The notes under the pieces were generated by a model. That model was not told the DNA's origin, did not search any database, and worked only from the letters and a program-made list of their open reading frames with translations. From Pyrinomonadaceae bacterium (GTDB lineage Bacteria; Acidobacteriota; Blastocatellia; Pyrinomonadales; Pyrinomonadaceae), in NCBI GenBank assembly GCA_025937955.1, contig JAICQI010000484.1, forward strand, positions 1 to 5,076: a stretch of DNA of 5,076 nt, in the 5' to 3' direction. Of the stretch, positions 1 to 5,076 are shown one piece after another (position 1 is the stretch's first letter; the number at the start of each line of letters is the position of its first letter). Position numbers and translations under genes: made by a program.

Positions 1-910
1 CGAAGATCGAAGCGCCGGCGCCGTGCGCTGCGATCTCTTTGGCAACCTTATAACCTTCGAGCACGTGCTGGAACGTTTTGATCTTGAAACCAAATTCGTC
101 CGCGAGACTGATCAACATCAAGATCTCACTAGCGATGTAGCAGTGTGCGTGAACGTAGCGTTTGCCTTCGAGGATTTCGACGAGCGGCTCTAGTTGGAGA
201 TCGCGGCGTGGCGGCATCACATTCTTGTCGTTTTTGACCGCCGCGCGATACTCATCCCACGTCCGTTTGTAATCGCGCGCGCGCGTGAACGCGTCGCGGA
301 TCACTTCTTCAACGCCCATGCGCGTGTTTGGATAACGGCGCGTGACGCCCGGCAAATTCGGCGAGCTCGAGCGCTTCACATTCTCGCCGAGCGCAAACTT
401 AATACCCGGCATCGCTCCCGGAAACAGAAACTCGCTCGCCGGACGGCCATACTTGATCTTCACCACGGTGTTCAAGCCGCCGATCGGATTCGCGGAACCG
501 TGCAGCAGGTTCAGCGTAGTGACGCCACCGGCCAGCCCGCGATACAGGTCCACATCGGTCGGGTTCAACACATCTTCGGTTCGCACCATCGACGTGACTG
601 CAAGTGTGCCTTCGTTGATGGTGTCGAGCATCGAATGGGAATGGCAGTCGATGATGCCGGGCATGACAAACTTGCCGGTGCCGTCGATGACGCGTGCGTT
701 TGCGGAAGCGTTGAGATTCTTGCCGACACCTGCAATCTTGCCGTTGCGCAAAAGTACGTCGGTGTTTTGCAGCGTGCCGCGCGTGATCGTGAGCACAGTG
801 GCGTTGCGAATGAGCGTCTCCTGCGACGTTTGTCTCTGCGCACGCGCTGCGTTCACGGGCAGCGTGGCGATGATTGCGAGAAAGAGGAGTCTTGCGATGA
901 ATCGTTTCAT
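1..910 (-). CDS. Secreted imidazolonepropionase-like amidohydrolase, metal site intact (3' end cut off by window)
   Basis: The frame runs open from an ATG at 908-910 to the window edge, giving 303 residues; family members usually run well past 400, so the C-terminal part is missing. Residues 1-25 look like a Sec signal peptide (MKR, a hydrophobic stretch, then ARA before Q25), so the protein is probably exported. The start of the amidohydrolase fold follows, with ARVIDGTGKFVMPGIIDCHSH at about 72-92. H90 and H92 form the HxH metal motif at the first barrel strand. K171 in PGIKFALGENVKR is the candidate bridging (carboxylated) lysine. H254/H256 (VHAHCY) and H282 (QHVLEGYK) fit the later metal ligands. 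The final catalytic Asp would lie beyond the window. The family hydrolyses cyclic amides or dipeptides (imidazolonepropionase/prolidase-like, COG1228 type); the substrate here cannot be told. It starts 19 nt after the stop of its paralog, with GGAG 6 nt before the ATG, so the two are co-transcribed. The family is sure; the substrate is unknown. Confidence 0.9.
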   Translation of the reverse strand, partial: MKRFIARLLFLAIIATLPVNAARAQRQTSQETLIRNATVLTITRGTLQNTDVLLRNGKIAGVGKNLNASANARVIDGTGKFVMPGIIDCHSHSMLDTINEGTLAVTSMVRTEDVLNPTDVDLYRGLAGGVTTLNLLHGSANPIGGLNTVVKIKYGRPASEFLFPGAMPGIKFALGENVKRSSSPNLPGVTRRYPNTRMGVEEVIRDAFTRARDYKRTWDEYRAAVKNDKNVMPPRRDLQLEPLVEILEGKRYVHAHCYIASEILMLISLADEFGFKIKTFQHVLEGYKVAKEIAAHGAGASIF

Positions 911-916
911 TGTTTA

Positions 917-920
917 CTCC
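917..920 (-). promoter_or_regulatory. Ribosome binding site of the downstream amidohydrolase
   Basis: GGAG on the minus strand lies 6 nt before the ATG at 910, inside the 19-nt gap between the two amidohydrolase genes. It supports the chosen start and independent initiation within the operon. Confidence 0.7.
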
Positions 921-929
921 GTTTGTGTA

Positions 930-2306
930 TTAGCGCTTTTCTGGTTCAGAACTGGTTGGTTGTGCAGGAGCGGCGTCTCGTGCCGGTTTGATTTCAACCG
1001 GGCGTCCGTCGATAAACACGTGCGCCACACGAGTGTTGCGATCGAAAAGATCGCCACGCGTCACAGTCAGGTTCGCGATCTTTCCAGCTTCGACCGAGCC
1101 GAGTTGATTCTGAACGCCGAGAATCTCTGCGGGCCAAATCGTGAACGCACGCAACGCGTCAGTCACGTTAAGACCATTTTGAATCACTCGTCCGGCGTTA
1201 ACCATCAAATCTGAAATGTCCCTCAAGTCACCTGACTGAAACGCGAACCGCACGCCTGCTTTCGCGAGCTTTCCGGCAGTCTGCTGCGCTTCAACTCTTT
1301 CGCGCAGCACGCGCATCGGTTCCGGATCAGCTTCGGGAATGGCGGCCGTGGTCCGTCTCGGCAAATTGAGCGACAACAACACCGGCACGTTTTGTTTCAC
1401 TAAACGCTCGGTGACCCGGTCTGCTTCGCGCCCGCCCGCGATGATGAGACGCAATTTGAACTCAGTCGCAAGATCGAGCGCGCGACTGATTTCGCGTTCG
1501 GTGTTCGCGAGCATGACGACGGGCATGCGCCCTTCGATAACCGGAACCAGCGCCTCGAGCGATCGATCCGTGTCAGGACGTCGCGTTCCACGCGGTGCGC
1601 GCTCGTAGATCTGAAGCGAGTCGCGATAACGCTGCGCGTCGAGCATCATCTGTCGCAGGGTTGAGAAAACGCCCAACAGCGATCCGGGATACGTGCCGGC
1701 ACGCAGCGGAGTAAAACTAACGTGCATCGCCACCGGCGAACGCACGATCATCTGCTGCGGTGTATCGCCGGCAAGATTGATGAGAGCCGACTGGCCTATC
1801 CAGATGCCGGAACGCGGCGACGTAAGCGCGGTCGTAATGCCGATGTTTCGCGACGCTTCGATCTCAGTTCCGCCAGGCCGGATCACTTCTTCCACCCGCA
1901 CTTCCGGTTGCAGGCCGGGAGGCTGAGTCGAATTTGGACCACTGGCAGGACGCGGGGCGGTCAAGGCGAAGAACCCGCCACCACCACCGCCGGGAGAAGG
2001 TGAAGGCGAAGGCGCAGCTGCCGGCAACGCCAGATCGGTGTACGAATCGATCAGACCTGGATACACGGTCAATCCAGTGCCGTCGATGACGCGAGCATCC
2101 GGCGGCGCGTTGACATTGGCGCCGGCAGCGGCGATCAACCCGTTGCGGATCACGACCGTACCTCGTTCGACTACCGGTCCGGAAACTGTGACGATGCGCG
2201 CGTTGGTGATTGCGTACGTGTCGATGGCGCTGCGTTGCGCGTTAATGTTTGAAACAATAAACAGCAGTGTTAATGCGACAATAAGACGCGAACGGACTTT
2301 TGGCAT
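930..2306 (-). CDS. Secreted amidohydrolase-like protein lacking the histidine metal ligands (probable pseudoenzyme)
   Basis: The product has 458 residues from the ATG at 2304-2306. This start was preferred over an in-frame TTG at 2345 because it places a clean signal peptide at the N-terminus (about 1-23, ending INA before Q24), with GGGGA about 10 nt upstream. The amidohydrolase fold is recognisable at both ends. The N-terminal sandwich strands lead to ARVIDGTGLTVYPGLID (71-87). The C-terminal part has the typical PAEILGVQNQLGSVEAGKIA (392-411) and a final sandwich strand. However, the HxH expected at 89-91 is Tyr-Thr-Asp. Aligned to the downstream paralog, the second-ligand histidines become V264 and L266, and the third becomes G292. 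D360 may represent the catalytic Asp. A low-complexity Pro-Ser/Gly6 stretch (99-111) follows the lost motif. Hydrolysis by the usual metal mechanism therefore looks unlikely. Inferred roles are a structural or regulatory partner of the active paralog encoded 19 nt downstream, or a binding protein. Confidence 0.88.
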   Translation of the reverse strand: MPKVRSRLIVALTLLFIVSNINAQRSAIDTYAITNARIVTVSGPVVERGTVVIRNGLIAAAGANVNAPPDARVIDGTGLTVYPGLIDSYTDLALPAAAPSPSPSPGGGGGGFFALTAPRPASGPNSTQPPGLQPEVRVEEVIRPGGTEIEASRNIGITTALTSPRSGIWIGQSALINLAGDTPQQMIVRSPVAMHVSFTPLRAGTYPGSLLGVFSTLRQMMLDAQRYRDSLQIYERAPRGTRRPDTDRSLEALVPVIEGRMPVVMLANTEREISRALDLATEFKLRLIIAGGREADRVTERLVKQNVPVLLSLNLPRRTTAAIPEADPEPMRVLRERVEAQQTAGKLAKAGVRFAFQSGDLRDISDLMVNAGRVIQNGLNVTDALRAFTIWPAEILGVQNQLGSVEAGKIANLTVTRGDLFDRNTRVAHVFIDGRPVEIKPARDAAPAQPTSSEPEKR

Positions 2307-2462
2307 AGCTACCAAATCCCCACATTTACGATTTTTACAAAGCAAAGTGCTGGAAGTGAGCGAAAGCTTAGCGTAAGAGAGGTGTTTGAGGGAAGTCCAG
2401 GCGGACCGATAGGTCCTATAAGACTGATAGGACCTATCGGTGGACTGCCTGAACCTTTTTAT
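2307..2462. other. Intergenic gap between the BON lipoprotein and amidohydrolase genes
   Basis: These 156 nt hold one strong inverted repeat (2405-2441) and the leader of the amidohydrolase operon. I could not find a convincing -35/-10 pair on the minus strand. The region just before the ATG at 2306 is A/T-rich (about 2311-2345) and is the most plausible place for a promoter. Confidence 0.5.
2398..2451. repeat. Long inverted repeat / hairpin with 9-nt internal periodicity
   Basis: ACCGATAGGTCCTAT at 2405-2419 is a perfect 15-nt inverted match to 2427-2441, with a 7-nt loop. A second, outer 5-bp stem pairs CAGGC (2398-2402) with GCCTG (2447-2451) across an asymmetric internal loop. Read on the plus strand, the core falls into 9-mers of similar form (GATAGGTCC, TATAAGACT, GATAGGACC, TATCGGTGG). 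A T-run (2456-2460) follows on the plus strand only. It therefore looks like a terminator for plus-strand (antisense) transcription rather than for the lipoprotein gene. It could equally be a dispersed palindromic repeat or an operator upstream of the amidohydrolase operon. The structure is certain; its role is open. Confidence 0.85.
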
Positions 2463-2978
2463 TTAGCGATTAGCGTTGGCTGGTCGAGCGTTCGCATTTG
2501 CGTTTGCGTTGGCGGAACCAACCTTCAACTGGTTCCTCACGCTCTTCACGCCTTCGACGGCTTTTGCCACCGTTTCAGCGCGCGACCTCTGAGCCGCGCT
2601 CGCGACGGTGCCGGTCAGCGTTACTACGTCGTTATCGACGTCGACGTTGATCGTCGAATCGCGCAGGTCGTCTGCCGCGGCCAGATCGAAGCGCGTTTTC
2701 ACCCACAGCCAGAGGTCGTTAGCGCCGGTGCCGACGGTCCGACCTGACTCCCTCGCTTCCCGGGAGTATCTGTCCTTCTCGCGTTCTGTTTCTGCACGGG
2801 TTGGAGCTTGCCGGGTGTTGGTGTTGGTGTTCACGACGGGCGTCGTAGCTACCGTCGCGTTGGCGTTAGCGTTGGCATTCGCGTTAGCCACCGCGTTTCG
2901 ATTCCCTTGATTGTCACAACCTGCAACCAGCACTAAAAGCGCTGTTAAAGCTATGAACCCCTCGATTCTGCGTCTCAT
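2463..2978 (-). CDS. BON-domain lipoprotein with Asn-Ala repeats
   Basis: The product has 171 residues. The N-terminus is a lipoprotein signal peptide: MRRR, a hydrophobic stretch, then the lipobox LVAGC with the lipidated cysteine at C21, so it is predicted to be membrane-anchored outside the cytoplasm. Asp at +2 (D22) is an inner-membrane retention signal in Escherichia coli; whether that holds here is unknown. Residues 28-41 are Asn-Ala repeats, 50-55 are NTNTNT, and 62-80 are charged. These look like a flexible tether. One BON domain follows at about 88-153, with the typical strand pair NVDVDNDVVTLTGTV and the closing VEGVKSVRNQLKV. The tail (156-170) is Asn-Ala again. BON domains are thought to bind membranes or other surface molecules, as in OsmY-like proteins. 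The start has AAGGAGG 11 nt upstream. The gene stands 100 nt after the yggX-like gene and may be read separately. Confidence 0.93.
   Translation of the reverse strand: MRRRIEGFIALTALLVLVAGCDNQGNRNAVANANANANANATVATTPVVNTNTNTRQAPTRAETEREKDRYSREARESGRTVGTGANDLWLWVKTRFDLAAADDLRDSTINVDVDNDVVTLTGTVASAAQRSRAETVAKAVEGVKSVRNQLKVGSANANANANARPANANR
2469..2513 (-). repeat. C-terminal Asn-Ala (hexanucleotide) repeat of the BON lipoprotein
   Basis: This is a degenerate 6-nt repeat of the form GCN-AAC on the minus strand. It encodes ANANANANA and then PANAN near the C-terminus. The third position of the Ala codon varies between units, so it is not a pure microsatellite. Confidence 0.8.
2856..2897 (-). repeat. 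N-terminal Asn-Ala (hexanucleotide) repeat of the BON lipoprotein
   Basis: This is a GCN-AAC type repeat encoding NAVANANANANANA (residues 28-41), just after the lipidated cysteine. It is the same unit as the C-terminal repeat, so the BON domain is bracketed by matching linkers. Confidence 0.8.
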
Positions 2979-2989
2979 CTCTGCGAAAT

Positions 2990-2996
2990 CCTCCTT
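2990..2996 (-). promoter_or_regulatory. Strong Shine-Dalgarno of the BON lipoprotein gene
   Basis: AAGGAGG on the minus strand lies 11 nt before the ATG at 2978. It fixes the start that gives the lipoprotein signal peptide. Confidence 0.8.
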
Positions 2997-3078
2997 ACAC
3001 TGAACACAAAGCTAGTTCGGAAAACGTACGTTCAGAGCAAGGGTGAGCAAACCGCGGGCCGCAGAGGAAATTAGTCAA

Positions 3079-3360
3079 CTACCACTTAACACTTCCTTCT
3101 TTTGTTGTATCGATTTCGGCAGTCGTCGGTACGTCACCGAACAGATAACCCTTGATGTTGTCGAAGAGGAAGTTTTGCGCGTCAGGGCTCGTGAGATCGA
3201 GGCCGTAGTGATTGATGATCTGTGTTTGCTTTTGCAGCCAGTCACTCCAGCACGGCTGGCAGATCTCTGCCGCGATGCGCTGACCCAACTCATTTGGGAA
3301 GGGCGCGAAGGCAAGGCCCGGGCGCTTCTGGCCGCAATGTGTGCATTTAATTTCGGACAT
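3079..3360 (-). CDS. yggX: YggX-family Fe(2+)-trafficking / oxidative damage protection protein with two CxxC pairs
   Basis: The product has 93 residues, close to the ~90 of Escherichia coli YggX. The start chosen is the ATG at 3358-3360, with AAGGAGG exactly 6 nt upstream; a start further upstream at 3393 would add 11 unlikely residues. Family signatures are FPNELGQRIAAEI (21-33), the W-x-x-W-x-x-KQT block (W38, W41, KQT 44-46), IINHYGLDL (48-56) and the closing FLFDNIKGYLFG. YggX proteins protect iron-sulfur enzymes from oxidative damage and are proposed to handle labile Fe(II) in the cytoplasm. Unusually, C6-T-H-C9 and C34-Q-P-C37 give four cysteines in two CxxC pairs, whereas the E. coli protein as I recall it has only the first. 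This would fit a zinc or iron site (inference). The gene overlaps the end of the peroxiredoxin gene by 14 nt, which supports a shared redox-defence operon. Confidence 0.9.
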   Translation of the reverse strand: MSEIKCTHCGQKRPGLAFAPFPNELGQRIAAEICQPCWSDWLQKQTQIINHYGLDLTSPDAQNFLFDNIKGYLFGDVPTTAEIDTTKEGSVKW

Positions 3361-3820
3361 TTGAAGCCTCCTTGATTGCCGCAATAGTAGCATCGTCTTT
3401 CGGCTTGAATAAGCCGATCGGACGCACGTCGCGATAACGCAGAATTCCTTTTGGGTCGATCACAAAAACCGCGCGCGCCACTCTTCCGGGAATGAACGAC
3501 TCAGCACCATAGAGTTTAGCAACCGCGCGCTCCGAATCCGAAAGCAACCGCAAAGGCAAATTGTGATGCTCCGCAAAATTCTTGTGCGACTCGACCGAGT
3601 CGCCCGAAATCCCTACCACTTCCGCGCCGGTCGCAAGATAGTCGTCCCAACGATCGCGCACGGAACACATCTGCCTCGTACAAACAGGCGTCTCGTCACC
3701 CGGATAAAAGAGCAGCACGACGACTTTCCCGCGCTGGTCGGACAAGCGCCAGTCGTCGCCGTTGCCATCCTTCAGCGTGAAGTCGGGCGCAGACTGGTTG
3801 ACAGAAAGATTGTTGCTCAT
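3347..3820 (-). CDS. bcp: PrxQ/Bcp-type peroxiredoxin (thiol peroxidase)
   Basis: The product has 157 residues, the normal length for the family. It reduces hydrogen peroxide and organic hydroperoxides with electrons from thioredoxin or a similar donor, in the cytoplasm; no signal peptide is visible. The thioredoxin fold is complete: APDFTLKDGNGDDWRLSD (11-28), GKVVVLLFYPGDETPVCT (31-48), VVGISGDSVESHKNFAEHH (68-86), and RAVFVIDPKGILRY (116-129). The active-site pattern P-x3-T-x2-C is exact (P40, T44, peroxidatic C47), and R116 is the likely conserved active-site Arg. C52 lies five residues after C47, the spacing of the resolving cysteine in E. coli Bcp, which suggests an atypical 2-Cys mechanism. 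The start ATG overlaps the stop of the upstream kynureninase-like gene as ATGA (3817-3820). No good Shine-Dalgarno is visible, so translational coupling is likely. Its 3' end overlaps the yggX-like gene. Confidence 0.95.
   Translation of the reverse strand: MSNNLSVNQSAPDFTLKDGNGDDWRLSDQRGKVVVLLFYPGDETPVCTRQMCSVRDRWDDYLATGAEVVGISGDSVESHKNFAEHHNLPLRLLSDSERAVAKLYGAESFIPGRVARAVFVIDPKGILRYRDVRPIGLFKPKDDATIAAIKEASNVRN
3367..3373 (-). promoter_or_regulatory. Shine-Dalgarno of the yggX-like gene, inside the peroxiredoxin gene
   Basis: AAGGAGG on the minus strand lies 6 nt before the ATG at 3360 and is contained in the last codons of the peroxiredoxin gene. It decides the yggX start. Confidence 0.85.
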
Positions 3821-4962
3821 CGTTTGATCAGTTCCGCGAGAATGTTCAGAGCTTCTTCGATCTCTTCGTCAGTGTTGAAGAAGTGCGGCGACATGCGCAG
3901 ACCGGCGCCCGGACGCCAATCAACGAACACTTTTCTTTCAGCTAAACGTTCGGCCATCGTTTGCGCGTCGTCAACTCCGATCATCACCGTTCCACCGCGC
4001 TGGCTCGGTTCGCGCGGCGTGTTGACGGTCCAGCCTCGCTCAGATGCAAAATCGATCATCGACTGAGTGCGACGTTGCGACTCGGCGGCAATCTCGGAAA
4101 CGCCGACAGCTTCGATGATCTCGAGTCCCGGTATGGCTGAGTACAGCGCCGGGATACTCGGTGTTCCCTGCGCGAAGCGGCGCACTGATCTCGCGTAACG
4201 CATCGGAGCGTGCGCGAAGTCAAACGGCGAATCGTGCGCCACCCAACCAGTCAGGCGCGGGCGGAGATCTCTTTGCAAGTCAGGTCGCACGTACAGGTAG
4301 CCGCACGATGGCCCACCGCAGAGCCACTTGATCGTGCCGCCGATAAGGAAGTCGACGTTCCAGTCATCTGCTTCCAACTGAACGACACCGGCCGACTGGT
4401 AAACGTCCAACAACACCAACGCGCCTTTCGCATGCGCGCGTTCTACGATCGCGCGTGCGTTAACACGCCACGAACTGCGATAAGACGTTTCCGACATCGC
4501 TACCAGGCAAGTTTCCGTGTCAATCGCATCCAGGATTTGTTCCAGTGGCACTGAGACACCGTCCCCGGAAGGAACGACTTCGATTCGCGCGCCGATCTGG
4601 CGCTGACCGTCCCAGAAGTATTCCATGGAGGGGAAGTCGAGCGCCGTCGTCACGACTTTATTTCGCGCACCGCTTTTGAAATCGAAACACGAAGCTACTG
4701 TCGCGAGCGCGATGGAAGCGTTAGGCTGGATCTGAACTGAGGCCGGCTGGCAGCCCAGAATGCGCGCGATGCGATCTCCGACATGACGTGAGAGTGTCCA
4801 CCAACTCGTGGCCCATGCGTCTTCGCTGGTGTGATGTTCCCAGGCGTCGCAATAAGCGATCATCGACTCGCGCACCGCACGCGGCACCGGACCGAGGCTG
4901 TGGCTGAGCAGATGAATGCCCGAAGCCAGTGTGGGAAATTCACTACGATGACGATTGATCAT
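3817..4962 (-). CDS. Kynureninase-like PLP-dependent enzyme (class V aminotransferase fold)
   Basis: The product has 381 residues, somewhat shorter than typical kynureninases (about 410-460). The order of blocks follows that family: HLLSHSLGPVPRAV (17-30), WWTLSRHVGDRIARILG (54-70), NASIALATVASCF (81-93), TALDFPSMEYFWDG (106-119), SYRSSWRVN (160-168), LLDVYQSAG (184-192), WNVDFLIGGTIKWLCGGP (201-218), TGWVAHDSPFDF (238-249), FAQGTPS (263-269) and GLRMSPHFFNT (354-364). K212 is the likely PLP Schiff-base lysine, D186 the pyridine-nitrogen aspartate and R356 the carboxylate-binding arginine. No cysteine sits near the C-terminal loop used by cysteine desulfurases, so that function is unlikely. 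Kynureninase hydrolyses kynurenine to anthranilate and alanine. No tryptophan-pathway neighbours are visible, and the DxxH of kynureninases is DxxQ here (Q189), so the substrate is uncertain; an isopenicillin-N-epimerase-like role is an alternative. It is first in a coupled operon with the peroxiredoxin and YggX genes. Confidence 0.9.
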   Translation of the reverse strand: MINRHRSEFPTLASGIHLLSHSLGPVPRAVRESMIAYCDAWEHHTSEDAWATSWWTLSRHVGDRIARILGCQPASVQIQPNASIALATVASCFDFKSGARNKVVTTALDFPSMEYFWDGQRQIGARIEVVPSGDGVSVPLEQILDAIDTETCLVAMSETSYRSSWRVNARAIVERAHAKGALVLLDVYQSAGVVQLEADDWNVDFLIGGTIKWLCGGPSCGYLYVRPDLQRDLRPRLTGWVAHDSPFDFAHAPMRYARSVRRFAQGTPSIPALYSAIPGLEIIEAVGVSEIAAESQRRTQSMIDFASERGWTVNTPREPSQRGGTVMIGVDDAQTMAERLAERKVFVDWRPGAGLRMSPHFFNTDEEIEEALNILAELIKR

Positions 4963-4973
4963 ATTGCATTTGA

Positions 4974-5076
4974 CCCCACCTTGGAGTGGGGGGGGGGGGG
5001 GGCGCCCGGGGGGGTGTTAGAGGGAAAAAAAAAAAAAAAAGAGCGGACAGACCCGCCCAACAGGAGGGGGGGCGCG
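4974..5076. other. Low-complexity contig end, likely sequencing or assembly artefact
   Basis: The sequence contains a run of 15 G (4988-5002), 7 G (5008-5014), 16 A (5025-5040) and 7 G (5066-5072), in sharp contrast to the rest of the window. No reading frame or RNA gene is visible. A small inverted repeat, CCCCAC (4974-4979) with GTGGGG (4986-4991), comes just before the first run and may have triggered polymerase slippage. The true promoter region of the kynureninase-like operon is therefore probably not represented. Confidence 0.7.

Noticed and set aside
274..285. Alternating CG tract (12 nt), possible Z-DNA-forming site
   Set aside because: It is explained by Arg-Ala-Arg codons inside the amidohydrolase gene in a GC-rich genome.
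194..1214. Long plus-strand open frames (194-991 and 342-1214) opposite the amidohydrolase genes
   Set aside because: They are rich in Arg/His/Ser with no recognisable domain, overlap each other, and lie antisense to two well-supported amidohydrolase genes. They are typical shadows of a GC-rich coding strand.
2307..2345. TTG start at 2345 for the amidohydrolase-like gene
   Set aside because: It adds 13 residues containing Cys and charged residues ahead of a good signal peptide. The ATG at 2306 gives a normal Sec signal.
2382..2747. Plus-strand frame beginning with a collagen-like GPIGPI pattern
   Set aside because: The pattern is only the translation of the 9-nt periodic inverted repeat, and the rest is antisense to the BON lipoprotein gene. 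No convincing ribosome binding site.
2979..3078. Possible terminator or promoter between the yggX-like and BON genes
   Set aside because: There is no stem followed by a T-run on the minus strand, and candidate -35/-10 pairs matched the consensus poorly.
3361..3393. Earlier start at 3393 for the yggX-like gene
   Set aside because: The ATG at 3360 has a textbook Shine-Dalgarno at 6 nt and matches the family N-terminus; the extension does not.
3563..4066. Plus-strand open frame across the peroxiredoxin / PLP enzyme junction
   Set aside because: It has no domain similarity and lies antisense to two clearly real overlapping genes.
1..5076. CRISPR array, tRNA/rRNA gene, insertion sequence, phage or defence system
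   Set aside because: No spaced direct repeats, cloverleaf, transposase or defence-type protein was seen on either strand. The window reads as ordinary metabolic and stress genes.

Overview
This window looks like a short metagenomic contig of about 5.1 kb from a moderately GC-rich bacterium. All six recognisable genes are on the minus strand. My best guess for the source is Acidobacteriota, possibly Blastocatellia. The grounds are a paired set of secreted imidazolonepropionase-like amidohydrolases and a lipoprotein with Asn-Ala repeats. This is an inference from protein style, not from a marker gene. The last ~90 bases consist of long homopolymers and look like a low-quality contig end. The other edge cuts through a gene.

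In transcription order (right to left), the first block is a tight three-gene operon. It starts with a kynureninase-like, PLP-dependent class V aminotransferase-fold enzyme (3817-4962). That gene overlaps a PrxQ/Bcp-type peroxiredoxin (3347-3820) by a 4-nt ATGA junction. The peroxiredoxin in turn overlaps a YggX-family iron-trafficking / oxidative-damage protein by 14 nt (3079-3360). The last two share a redox-protection theme. The YggX homolog is unusual in carrying two CxxC pairs.

Next, after 100 nt, is a lipoprotein with a single BON domain flanked by Asn-Ala repeats (2463-2978). A 156-nt gap follows, holding a near-perfect 15-bp inverted repeat with 9-nt internal periodicity.

The final block is a two-gene operon of exported amidohydrolases. 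The first (930-2306) has the amidohydrolase fold signatures at both ends but has lost every histidine metal ligand I can align, so it is probably a pseudoenzyme. The second (1-910, truncated by the window edge) keeps the HxH motif and the other visible ligands, so it is probably active. No RNA genes, CRISPR arrays, insertion sequences or phage genes were seen. The most unusual points are the dead/active amidohydrolase pair and the four-cysteine YggX variant. I see nothing that amounts to a clearly new multi-gene system.
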